64,000 nucleotides of DNA from Nomia melanderi. Taxonomy: Eukaryota; Arthropoda; Insecta; Hymenoptera; Halictidae. Where the stretch lies: assembly GCF_051020985.1 (NCBI RefSeq), contig NC_135000.1:23466784-23530783 (forward strand), read 5' to 3'. How positions within the stretch are numbered: the first letter of the stretch is position 1; each line of letters begins with the position of its first letter. This document shows positions 24,401 to 34,820 of the stretch, in pieces. The notes beneath the pieces are model-generated. The model ran no database searches. It saw nothing but the letters and a program-made list of their open reading frames with translations, and had not been told where the DNA came from. The position numbers and the translations under genes were made by a program.

Positions 24401-25467
24401 AGGAGAATACCATTTCTGTATAATAACTGGTCCTAATATGGGAGGTAAAAGCACATACATAAGATCTGTTGGTGTCGCCGCGCTAATGGCACATATTGGA
24501 AGTTTTGTTCCCTGTGACGAAGCAAAAATATCATTACTGGATTGTATATTAGCCCGTGTAGGTGCTGATGATTCACAATTAAAAGGACTTTCCACATTCA
24601 TGATGGAAATGATCGAAACTGCTGCTATACTAAAGGTATATTAGAGTAACTAATAATTTTGTACCGTATCTAGAAAACAATCTGATTTAGATTTTCAATA
24701 GACAGCTACTTCTAACTCTCTTGTATTAATTGATGAGCTAGGAAGAGGTACATCAACTTACGAAGGTTGTGGTATAGCGTGGTCAATTGCTGAGTAAGTT
24801 ATGAACATTGTTTTAATTCTCTACTTTTAATATATATATAATTTTGAATGATTTTGCAGGTACTTAGCAAAAAGTATAAAATGCTACTGTCTTTTTGCAA
24901 CACATTTCCATGAAATTACTAAATTGGAAGATGAAATAACCGCTGTTAAGAACCAACATGTTACTGCTCTTGTTGACAATAATAAGCTAACTTTATTATA
25001 CAAAATAAAACCAGGCGTCTGCGATCAAAGCTTCGGAATACATGTTGCAAAAATGGCTAATTTTCCACCAGAAATCATTGAGGTAAACACTTTACATATA
25101 AATCTTTGTACATTTTAATGGAAAAAATATTTACTTGTAGTTCGCTAAGCAGAAACAAACTGAACTTGAAGATTACCAGGGTTCAGTTTTTGAAGGCTCT
25201 GATAATCCACAAGAGAAACAAAAAATTATTAAGGTAATTTTACTAAAATTAACTAAATTTATTTCATTTAATATTTTTATATTATATAGATAATTTATAT
25301 TAATGTCTCAGGAAGCTGAAGAACTTATTAAAGGATTTATTAATAAGTGCAGAACATTAGATAAAACTTTATCTGATGAAGAGTTGAAAAACAAAATCTC
25401 AACATACAAAGAAGAAGTTCTTTCTCACAAAAATCCTTATATAGACGCACTACTTGTTGCTTCATGA
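15431..25467 (+). CDS. Msh2: DNA mismatch repair protein MSH2 (MutS homologue)
   Basis: Pairs with MSH6 to recognise mismatches and start nuclear mismatch repair. Exons: 15431-15464, 15540-15589, 21824-21947, 22029-22285, 22373-22540, 22683-22871, 22947-23341, 23418-23629, 23701-24018, 24109-24330, 24403-24635, 24702-24793, 24860-25082, 25141-25233, 25312-25467. The spliced product is 921 aa, against 934 in human, and every phase joins. MutS domain I begins with RFFNRSDYYTLHG; the lever/clamp core spans about 290-620. Walker A GPNMGGKST falls at about residues 666-674, Walker B DELGRGTS at about 745-752, and the ATFHE-type switch reads ATHFHE. An acidic helix-rich C-terminal tail carries the usual dimerisation segment. 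The second intron (15590-21823) contains a complete gene on the other strand. An AATAAA motif follows the stop directly. Confidence 0.96.
15858..20024 (-). CDS. Secreted Gln-rich tandem-repeat protein nested in Msh2 intron
   Basis: 1388-aa single coding exon, family not recognised. The start chosen is the ATG at 20024 because it directly gives a signal peptide (MVIQRIVILSLLTTQVLCAP); an ATG 36 bases upstream spans a likely splice acceptor (CATTACAG, exon edge at 20040). A GTAAGT donor at about 20149 offers a matching 5' UTR exon with a 109-base intron. After the signal: two copies of a W/Y-rich module (about residues 63-99 and 215-253, sharing GKV/GRV-EE-GQ, YYK and NY), a Gln/Asn/Ser/Tyr-rich region, then eleven 43-residue repeats (DNA 16929-18347) with core FDDLTQQTSGKLEFG, then a Pro/Gln-rich tail ending in an amphipathic Lys-rich helix (FWARIGNKITNTFDKAKEK). 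Very few Cys. It looks like an extracellular structural, adhesive or clot-forming protein; this is inference from composition only. Confidence 0.85.
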   Translation of the reverse strand: MVIQRIVILSLLTTQVLCAPSGCITSCNTYGDHFETQSSGIQSYRDLTQTASQLQGPAYSKPGTWSEHNEYNINNGKVHEERGQFTNGHKTIRYYKKNYSSHDTNYPSNTRLSDIEELNNNYRQGIYVPNSEDVSNSQRTYNQVGNSELVAQQHGYNRIQSQQRTQSAIRRTNTQSENLEDFGEYSGNSQVIQQGTSNINTHATDQPSFTNTQSGNWSKVDSYKTDGGHGRVFEEEGQYMSGPKKVQYYKRNYTSSYGSSNGLPVSGITKIGMDNLHKEIENLHKEMGKAYNHISTTRDVQSSNTMQTNINTNNDLDTDNIYNINNNAYRGRSQYGSNLSALQRNEQHYTDTASEHSSHRNPSQNIYGTSSYNMYERREGHVSNVQPSTQYINPTSGYTNVITTGNSGYNKNTYNEESMLQQTERLGAHQSTLGRNQMAGDNLQQNLYNEHRLSALNTPGRVSQYKEQWSSSHARETSEPHYTSDISQISEQNAQYNSRYRGGNFNYAHQTQLGKLTTGAHDLSHLGSHADCTHGIDQHTHTNSQYHSIYKRNANDENKFDDLTQQTSEKLEFGQQSQQTHQPWRPGSDSQHSEDMTQQTDEFDDLTQQTSGKLEFGQQSQYPFQHWTSGSANQHSEDMTQQTGEFDDLTQQTSGKLEFGQQSQQTHQPWRPGSANQHSEDLTQQTGEFDDLTQQTSGKLEFGQQSQQTHQPWRPGSANQHSEDMTQQTSEFDDLTQQTSGKLEFGQQSQQGHQPWRPGSANQHSEDMTQQTGEFDDLTQQTSGKLEFGQQSQYPFQHWTSGSANQHSEDMTQQTGEFDDLTQQTSGKLEFGEQSQQGHQPWRPGSANQHSQDMTQQTGEFDDLTQQTSGKFEFGQQSQYPFQHWTSGSTNQHSEDLTQQTGEFDDLTQQTSGKLEFGQQSQQTHQPWRPGSGNQHSEDMTQQTGEFDDLTQQTSGKLEFGQQSQQGHQPWRPGSANQHSEDMTQQTGEFDDLTQQTSGKLEFGQQSQDISQHWKSENVNQDSVDLSQQSSVGPIHAQHSYEPQVSGIDKSTPNEHVSRAPLPKPAGKPRPRSRYSRVGSVISLPVENQNAVNEDKSIDKVPELPPKVVTEAAMGATGHQDIRGDQNVGTSMDNDKTLNQQTEGNVFDIEGGNIDQGNLLHKSNDATVGLQWHYTYHPSDRRPFVQQTDEKNKEDLQQQSSNPDVYHTQDNLDQQEAQNKYIFENLYQQSSNAGEEQSKIYQQNDKETDNIQTESKLEYSQPTLNEPEGEQKQVGSSGSQFHLEPRILQAYGGGPYDSFHDNDMYNGVTAKPSATLPPISSADPWDIRDKPKEVAVPNYEATAPPMPVVPLSPDINEPTPPPTFWARIGNKITNTFDKAKEKARNIFG
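16929..18347 (-). repeat. Eleven tandem 129-bp coding repeats
   Basis: Exactly 11 x 129 bp. Each unit encodes 43 residues starting FDDLTQQTSGKLEFGQQSQ. Ten units are near identical; the last (lowest coordinates) is diverged. Two unit types alternate irregularly, one with HQPWRPGS and one with YPFQHWTSGS in the middle. Confidence 0.95.
20025..21823. other. Msh2 intron 2 distal part, promoter side of nested gene
   Basis: AT-rich DNA between the nested gene's start and Msh2 exon 3. It should hold the nested gene's promoter and 5' UTR exon; a minus-strand donor GTAAGT lies at about 20149. No other gene seen. Confidence 0.5.
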
Positions 25468-25665
25468 ATAAAAATGTGATTAATTAAAATTTTTAAGATA
25501 ACAGCCAGTATTAAATGTACAAACAGTATTTTGTCAACATAATAAGGTATAGTGTTATTTTATGATGTTGCATTAAATTTTTACTTTTGCATAAGTATGT
25601 ATTATATTTTTTCCATACTATATTCTCCAAATAAATGTATGTACGTATATATGTACAAATAAATG

Positions 25666-25701
<36 letters not shown>

Positions 25702-26031
25702 TATACATGTATATATAACATACTCAAAAGTTCCCAAAAAATATCAGTAATTTCTACAGTATTTTATGGTCATATAGTAATGTGTATAACATCATATCCG
25801 TACGTACTATGTAACATTTACTTTCACCATGTAATATTGCGTATTAGCGATTATATAATAGCCATTATAGTAATTCTTATTGAGGTATCATCCGTTGATA
25901 ACATATTGATTCACTATTTTCACCATTGTAACCTTGAACTTGACTAGCGTATTCACCGTTTCTGGGGAGTGTCTGCAATCTTGTATTAGTAACTGTTAAT
26001 TGTACCTTTTGTATCGTTTATATTAATAATT
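25468..26031. other. Msh2 3' UTR and promoter of F-box/actin gene
   Basis: Contains AATAAA immediately after the Msh2 stop and an AT/GTAC dinucleotide tract (about 25665-25717). The short interval implies that the downstream gene's promoter is within about 500 bp. Confidence 0.6.
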
Positions 26032-28220
26032 ATGGATCCAGCAGTCTTCCCTGAAGAGATTTGGATAAAAATTTTGTTATATTGTGATGTACCTGATATT
26101 ATTGCTTTCGGTAGCACATGCAAATACTTAAGGAAAACTTCGGATACAGATTACCTATGGTAAGTTGAAGGTTAAGTTTACGTCAATCTTACGTTAAAGT
26201 TCAACTTAATTGATAAATGAATGTAATATTATGTCATTTCAAATTTTCAAAAAGAAAAGATAATTTACGTTGAATTTTTGTAAATTTCGTAATTATTTAC
26301 AGAAGTTATTTTTTATTCATTTATTTTCAATTTTATAAATTAATACACATTTTTAAAGTACATTCTTTAAAACATTTTTCTACTAACTGTTTTTGTTTGT
26401 TTATAGGAAAATGAAATGGCAAGAATTAATTTCAAAAGTACACTTTAGGTTTCCAGACATAAAATGTCTGCAACTACTTAGCGTTAGTTTTAAAGCAATG
26501 TGTTACAGATTACATATGGTACTCACATTAGGAGAAAATGTACCGTTTCCAAAATGTTATCACTGCAGCGGTTACACATGTCAAAGAAATTGTGTTGAAG
26601 GTACTAGTGCAAAAGTAGTAATTGAAATTGGAAATAAGTACACATGGGTTATTACGCCAAATTTTGGTTTAAGAAGACATTTATCAATGTTTGGTATACC
26701 TAAATATAATAATGAAACACATTTAGAACAAACTCAAACACAAAATGTTCCAAGCAGTAGTACACGCTCAAAATGTGATGGAAAGTCATTGGTAAAGAAA
26801 TTAAAATTATTAAAGTTGTCTGAATTGGAAACTAAAATTCCAAGACCCAGCGGTCCATTTTGTGTTTTCTGTAATCCAGTAAAATTGTATAGAGAAAAAA
26901 AGAGGTTAACAACATACCAAAATGATCCAACATGTTATACAAGGCCAAATCCAACTTATGAAAAACTTATAAATGGATACTGTACTGATGCAGTTGAAGT
27001 TCTTGGAATTCCAAATGTTGATGTTGTTAGTCCTGCGGAAGCATTGAGTGATGGATCTTTCACTGTTCTCAAAACATTTGTTGATCATTTATTTCAACAG
27101 ATGCATTTAACATCAACACTAAGAAAACCTAATGCAGTGCTTATGTTCTGTGAACCATTAGCAATGCATCCAACACTTAGAAAACAGTTGTTGCACTACT
27201 TATTTCAAGAAGTTAAAGTAGCAAGGTATTAGCATAATAAAAAGTAAATATAGTTTTAAAAAATAATAAAAAAGAAAAATATTATTGTTGTAAAAATGTT
27301 ATGAATGTTACAGGGTATGTTTGGTACCAAAACCTTTAGCAGCATGTGCAATGTTGGGTGTGGAAACTTGTGTCATTGTTGATAGTGGAGCTCTTAGTAC
27401 AACAGTAGCTGTTGTAATTGGTGGTCGTGTTGTACCAGAACGTTGGAGGTTGTTACCTGTAGGTGGTTGGCATGTGGCTTATCACTTAAAACAAGCTATG
27501 CATTGGCAACCAAAAGAGTATCATCAAATTCCTATATCATACTTAGATACGCTAACTGTTAAAGAAAAATGTAGGTTGAGTTATAATATTAAAAATGAGG
27601 AAAAACGAGTAGGACAGAAATCTAGGGAACATATTAATGTTAGAGTTGATAGCTATGCTGCTGATTATAAACAACATTGGGTAAATAAATTCTATTTCTG
27701 TGCTTTTTATACAATTTTAAAAGACAATTAACTATGAATATCTTTCAGAGAGTTTCCTTTGATTCAGAATTATACATTGCTCCTGAAATGATGTATATTA
27801 ATCTTGGTTTACCACAAGTGATAAAAGATGTGACGTCTGGTTTATCAGAAGATCTAATGTATGATTGCCTCTCAAATATTTTTCTTACTGGAGGCAACAC
27901 AGATCTTTCAGGTTTTGAGTTAAGATTAACTAAAGATCTACAAGAGTTGTTATCTGAACATAGTAAAATTTTAGAAGTGAGAAATTGTCCTGGCACACAT
28001 AGTTGGCATGTTGCTATGGGTTCTACTTATGTGCCTTTAGCTGTACATCCTGGTAAGCTCATACTAGAGATTAATTCAATAATATATTCTATGGATTCGT
28101 CTAATTAGTATTTTCTAAATTAATGTAGGAAAAACTCCGCCTGAATATGTAGAAGGTAATCCGTTTTGGTTGTCGAGAGAAGAATACGTTTTATTTGGAT
28201 GCGAGTCACTGGAGCAGTAA
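26032..28220 (+). CDS. F-box protein with C-terminal actin-like domain
   Basis: Exons 26032-26159, 26407-27225, 27314-27680, 27749-28052, 28129-28220; 569 aa, all phases join. Residues about 4-45 form an F-box (FPEEIWIKILLYCDVPDIIAF, a following ST-K-LR and W), suggesting a Skp1-binding SCF adaptor. A Cys-rich stretch (CYHCSGYTCQRNC) follows. From about residue 80 an actin fold is visible: VVIEIGNKYTWVI in the place of the first phosphate loop, VIVDSGALSTTVAVV as a degenerate second loop (DSG kept, the GDG lost), and NIFLTGGNTDLSGFELRL matching the actin adenosine-site segment near the C-terminus. Loss of loop residues suggests weak or no ATPase activity. The domain pairing resembles plant ARP8. 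No animal gene name is assigned. Confidence 0.85.
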
Positions 28221-31200
28221 AACAAAAATAAGTGATTCCATATAATGTTAGTACTACACTGAGTACATAAATGCAACATTCTGCGTGTTCAACAAATTTT
28301 ATAAAAGTAGAAATAACCATTATGGAATAAGTCTTTTCTACAGTTGCCTTTAAATAAGATACATTTTTCAATTATAGATAATTGAAAAGACATTCCATAA
28401 TGAGACTCTTTGAAAAAATTAAAAATTGGATAATATCTTTTGTTTAGGAAGAATTTTCAGATTGTCTTTATGAGCTTTCTTTATGTATTGTATTACAGAC
28501 ACATTGGAGCTCTACTTTGTATAAGGGGATAGGAGATTTAAACTCTCTCGGCATGTATGCAGTGAATAATAGGTTAGACTGAAATCTAGGTATTTAATGT
28601 AGACATATCTCTGTGCCTATGTTGCTGTTCTTACATCTAACATTATTCTTTCTCCATGTATCCTTCTACACTTCGAAATCTCTGATCTGCAATAACAATG
28701 AATCTCTGCAAATTTCTTCAAATCATAAGATAACATTAATACATGCACTCATATAATTCTTTAGACTCCTTTACATCCCTATTCACTATCATACTAACCC
28801 AAATTTCTTCATCATCCTGCTCCAAACAAAAATTGAACAATTAGATTTTTACATAAAGTGAATTTTAATTTTGGATCAAAATTCTTTTCATCTTAACCGC
28901 ATGTTAACTATATGACTTACTGTACTAAAGTCAGTACCCTGTTATTCCGTATCAACTTCTTATTTCCTGCAGTACTGCAAGCTTAATTCTCCCTTTCCTT
29001 TATGAGATCACCTGTATGTATATAGTTCAAATGATAAAATGTTTTGTAAATATAAAATATCTAAGCTAAATTGCTTAAACGATACTAAATGTACAGATAG
29101 GTAATTTTAAAAAGTATTATTGAAAAAAAGTATTACTTATATATGAATATAGTAAGTCTAAAAAGCTGTCCACGATTTCATATATTTACATCGCATTATT
29201 CTTGCCAAAATAAGAAAAATATATTGACAGCAATAGAAAAAAGCAGTAACGTTTCTAGTCACTTTAAATACAATTAAACTACTTAGATTTCCCTTCCAAA
29301 ATAGTGAGCTTAATACAATTAAAATTAAGAATTCGTAATAATTAAGAACATGAATATTTAACTTTACGAGATATAAAGCTACTGTTACTATAATTTTCCT
29401 TAAATTTAAATCTATTATTGTGAATAATTAATATTGTGAATTATAATGTGTACAGTAAAGATATTTTATTGATTTATAATTAGAATTCAAGTAGTAATTG
29501 AAAGAATAAAACTCTTTAATACTACTTTAGATAAAACTCTAATAGTAAAAAAGTTGATTAAAAAAATGTTTATAAGCATTATACTATAAATAATTTTTAT
29601 TAATGATAATCCATGTGAATTATTACATTAATGTAATAATTTTTTATTTAGAATGTTACATGTAATTACAACTTGTATATAATTTAACAAATTTAACTAT
29701 AAAACAATACGAATATGGTATATATTACACAGATTAAGTATTTTTTATATAAAATATATGTTTTTTATCTTTCAATAATTTTACACTAAAATTAAAGACA
29801 TAGATACTACTATATTTATTAATTTTTTCCAACTGCCAGTAATATGTTGTTATATTTTGGTATTTCAAGCAAAGGTTTGAAACGCGAATATTCAGTTAAA
29901 TGATTCTGTGTAGTTCAAATTAAATTATACTATTTGCGTGATTTTTGAATAAATAATTTTTTACTTACTATTTATTAAATATAAAATTTTATATCTTGTT
30001 ATTGTTTCAATGACTTTATTGATCACAGTCTTATGAAATAAAAATGATATAGTATATAAAACATAATATTTAATATGTTGGTAAGGTGATCAATAAATTA
30101 TACATGTCAGTATAAGTATATAATTACGACAATTTTTTATGTTACATCACAAATAACAATATCAATAAATTCATACGGTAAATTATAGAAAAATAATGTA
30201 AAATTCTATGATATACTGTTTATTTTCAAACATGGATAAATATAAATGTATAGTGCACGAAGATATATGTACTTCCAAATTTGTCAAATTTTACATTTCC
30301 ATAAAACACAAATTACAAGGTATACATTGTAGAAAGTTCATGTATGTATGTGTATATGTATCTGTATACGTGTGATGTACATGTGTGTTTAAATATTGTA
30401 GTTCGGAAATTTGTAATAATTCACATTTTCAACATAAAATTGACAATTTCTATTTACAGAAAAATATTTAAAGACATAAAGGAACTTATTACAACTTTGG
30501 ACAATACTAATATACACATTTGAAGTTTCTATAACTACAAAACTCATTTTATTAATCTATATTTTCCAACACTGCACATGTGTCTTATTTTTATCCATTG
30601 GCTAAAATATAAATGATAAGTATTGAGAACTATACAAATTTGATTATATTATTATAGTTGGCAATTCTTGAAAAATATTTACATATTTTTGCTTTATGCC
30701 ACAGTTAATGAGTATAAAAATTCATAAATGAACACTATTCATGCTGCATTTGTTCTATTTATATAAAAGGATAATTCAATGCACCCTTTGACATAAAAAA
30801 TATTATACACTGTGTATAATAATGTTACTGTATTGTAAATAAATATTTTCCTAGTCAATTAAACTCGCGTGAGTTATGCAAGTCCTATAGATAATATTTA
30901 TACTTCAGTAATTTGCTTCTGTTTCAAAAATATGGAAAGGTTCATACTTTTAAATTATTTCTTTAAAGACAGATAAGTCTGATGTTTTAGTTTTAAAGAT
31001 AGATATGAAAAAGTGTAAAACACAACTTGGTCAAAAAATGGTCATATTAAAAATATTATACTACTTTATATAAAATTCTTTTTGCCTTGTACACGACATA
31101 GCATTTATACAATACACCTTATGATAAAAATATAATAAAGAAGTTTATTAGTTCATACTAATATAAATTAAGGCCCACTAATTAATATGGTATTTCATAA

Positions 31201-32442
31201 CAAGAGTTTTTAATAAGTTTTTTTACATAAATGTGTGAATACTATGTACAGAATAAACATCTTGTTTCAAATCAGAACACAAATTCTTTGTTCATTTCAA
31301 AGTATGTTTTTGTAAATTAAGCAGTTGTAGTATTTTATCTTTCTGTTAGCTTTTAATTGAATACAAATAGTAGCAAAGTACATATTAATTTGGCTTCTCG
31401 TGTATGTTTAATATTACCACTAGACTGCTGATGTTTATGCAAACATAGATTTTTACAGACCAATATACAAAAATTGATATCAAGTAGAAGTTTATTTACT
31501 CTATTAAAAGTTTATCATGTTCCAAATAAAATAAAACACTAATTAAAGTTTATTAAACTTTTTATTATACCAAGTTTTAGGTAATAGAATATACTACAAA
31601 TACATAAAATCCGCAGTCTAATTATCACAAACTGTGGCACTAAAAACAAAAAATGATTAGTGAAGTCAATCAACAAGAATCTAGTATAAGTATTCCATTA
31701 CTAATTTATATATGTACAATATATAAAGAGCAATGAATTTCATTTGCATATTTAAAATTTCTCTCAAAGTTTAACTTATCATAATTTAATATTTTGTGTT
31801 GTCAAGAAAAAATTACACACTTTTTATTATACACATTCAGTAATATACTTTCATTGAAGAAAGCATTTCAACAAAGAAGCACAGCCAGTTATTTCCTTCA
31901 TTCAAAAGAACAGTTGATTTACACGAGAAAATACATAAAAACAGTGTACTAAATTTATGTTCAGAACATGAACTTTTTTCATATTTATATATTTTGTCTT
32001 TTAAATGAAATTAGAAAACACTCCCTACTTCAATGCCTACATGATTCAATTACTTGTGTGTATGTGTACACATAGATATGTATATATATATATATATTCA
32101 TATAAATACATATATTTATATATACACATATATATATGTATATATAGATAGATATAGATAAAATTATTTATACAAGCTATGTACAAGAACAATTACTAGA
32201 GGCTCAGTTAAAATTTGTCTCTTCCCTAGGGCAAGAATGCAGTGGCATGTAATTTCTCAATGATTAATTTAAATGATCAACTAAATACAGGTATGTACAT
32301 AAAATTTCATTAATGTGTATATAAATTGAATTCTATAAAATAATGTACAAAATTACAATAAAATCTTATTATAGTATATAAATTTAATATTACCACTGCA
32401 TTCTAGAAAACTTTTATCCTTTAGAGTAAAGACAACATTAAC
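28221..32442. other. 4.2-kb AT-rich gap between convergent genes
   Basis: No coding exon could be supported. It lies between the stop of the F-box/actin gene and the stop of Rab39, so it should hold both 3' UTRs; a long Rab39 3' UTR is plausible. Several AATAAA-like motifs occur on both strands. A TA-rich microsatellite covers about 32056-32160. Confidence 0.6.
32056..32160. repeat. TA/GTA/GATA-rich microsatellite
   Basis: Runs of TA with interspersed CA and GATA units. Simple sequence. Confidence 0.8.
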
Positions 32443-33843
32443 TTAACAACAAGAACTTTTTGCTGGTTCTGCCTCAACTAAATTAAAATCTAGACCACCA
32501 GGTCTAGCAAATCCAGTTTTAATACCGCCCCAACCATCTTCTACCTTGTACTCTCCACTTCGTATTCTGTTATAAACTTCCTGTGTCACCGTTCGAAATG
32601 CTTCTTCAACATTTACCCCAGTTTTTGAACTAGTTTCAATGTGATGCACACCGTATTGATCAGCAAAGGCCCTTGCTTCCTCTTTTGAAACCTCTCGTCT
32701 ACCTCCATTGGTGATTAAGTCTAATTTACAACCTACCAATGCAAATACAGGACGGTGTGGTTCTATATGCCTTCTAGCTTCCATCATCCATTGAGGAATA
32801 TGTTCAAAACTCACTCTGTTGCAAACATCATATACAAGCAATGCTCCAACAGAATTTCTATAATAAGATTTCGTAATCGACCTGAGATAAAGAAAGCATT
32901 TCCCTATTATTATAAATTACATAACCATTTAATTGAAAATTATATTTAAAAAATATAAATGTATTTCTTAATTTATTAATAACAGTTAATGAATTACACA
33001 CCTAAATCTTTCTTGGCCAGCTGTATCCCATAACTGTAATTTTATTCTTGTACCATCTTTAACTTCAATTAATCTGGCAAAAAAATCAACCCCAACTGTC
33101 GGGTCTGAAAGCTGAATTACAGTATATGTACAAGGTGTTTATTTCATTATCAATTTAGTAATTTCTTCGTAATTATACCGATTATTTCTTTGTGAATTTA
33201 AATTCTTGTAAACATGTTTAAATAATAAATACATTTTAATTGTAACAAATCAAATGGGAATACAGATTTCTAAGAAATCTCAATACAGATTTCTAAGAAA
33301 ATTACATTATTGACTGAATAAAAAAATCTTTAAGCATTTCCAATTTTCCATTAAAAATACCTCCAACTCAAATATTACGACATGTTTAATTGTTCCACTA
33401 ACCTATCATCGCATAATATGAATACAAACAATCAGGAAAATCAATTTATTGAAATTTCATAAATATCAAAATATTGCATTGAAACTTCATTTCCCTAAAT
33501 GATAACAATCTACCAATAAAACTATTATTAAACTAAGAAATTGGAAATATTCCAATTGTGTTACTGATTTAAGATTTAGAAGTAAAATCTTTATAATAGA
33601 TAGAAAACCAGTTACAATTATGGTGCAGCTAATTAAGAAGAAAAAAATTATCACAAGAACGAAGAGTGACAAAATTGCCATTTATTTGGAATCAGTTTTT
33701 TTTATATTGTTGAAACGGTTAGGATCGCTGTATACCTCTGCGAACTTCCCATCAGTGAAATACTGCAGCAACGAGCTTTTCCCGACTGTACTGTCGCCGA
33801 TGAGTATCAAACGAAACTGATAGTCAAAAATTGGTTCCACCAT
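32443..33843 (-). CDS. Rab39: Ras-related GTPase Rab39
   Basis: Small GTPase of endolysosomal/autophagic membrane traffic. Exons (minus order) 33843-33736, 33111-33002, 32881-32443; 218 aa, typical Rab length. Start at MVEPIFDYQFRLILIGDS, which is how Rab39 proteins begin; an in-frame upstream extension is treated as 5' UTR. G1 GDSTVGKSS (residues 16-24), switch I/G2 TVGVDFFARL (about 41-50), G3 WDTAGQERFR (64-73), G4 in the Rab39-type form GCKLDL instead of NKxD, G5 ETSSKTG, and a C-terminal SSCC for double geranylgeranylation. Divergent from MOCS3. Confidence 0.95.
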
Positions 33844-34820
33844 CTTGATATTCGTTACGATAAAACTTCCTTGCATGCGACGCTCGCGTTGTCACTTAAA
33901 GAATCATGATTTTGCTGTATACACTTGTCAAGAGTGAGAATCTTGCTGGCCGTGACATTAATCATCAGCTTCCTACCTTTGCCCAAGACTGTACTCTACT
34001 TATTGCGCACGACACTGCCCGAATAAACACGCAGACATCACGAAGATTATTGGAATCAAGTGCATCGTGATTTCCAGAAGACTAGCTCCTGTCGATCGTT
34101 TCAGCTTTCTCTGCTTTCTTTTCTTTTAATACTTTTTAACCACTCGTCGAATATCACGCGATAATACAATGAGTCCAAAGTGGATGTAATTTCATACACT
34201 GATCTTGAATAGCTGTGACGACAGTTCCGTATTAATTTCACTTGTAATTTTTGATACGAACTAATATATTTCTTTCATTACAAACATTACATTACAAAAG
34301 TTTAATGTGTTTTCAACCAGAGTAATAAAGCTATTTCAAAAAGATCAGTTTAAGATGATTTATCCTATACTGTGATTTTCATTGCATTCATTTCTACTGA
34401 GTACAAGTCATTAAAAAAACCCGCTTCACATACTACGATAACATGATGAAAGATTAATGACGATGATATAATTGACAATTTATACGTGCACCAACATAGA
34501 ATGTGACTAGTGTCATCCACGCTTCACACTGGAAACCACTTGATCACTAAACCCACTTTAACCCAATGAAGGTTATGAAATAATTCTATTTGCTTTGTTC
34601 GCTGGAATTTAAATTGAGCTTACCTATCGTATCACGTATTCTATAGTAATTAATCCTGCATTGTAATAATTTAACTGTCCAGCTTTTTCTTTCAAGTGGA
34701 TGTCGATATAACCTAACCGAATTTCTAGTTTTTCTGTAATGGAGGATTTCAAAGCAATGTTTCTATTAAATTTTTAGAGGATAGAGTAATAATTTGTGTT
34801 GAAAAATTCACTCAACTAAG
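33844..34820. other. Divergent promoter interval Rab39/MOCS3
   Basis: 977 bp between two start codons on opposite strands. It should carry both promoters and 5' UTRs. No recognised motif or further gene. Confidence 0.6.

Noticed and set aside
33844..33876. N-terminal extension of Rab39
   Set aside because: Rab39 proteins begin MVEPxFDYQFRLILIGDS; the extra residues have no counterpart and are best read as 5' UTR.
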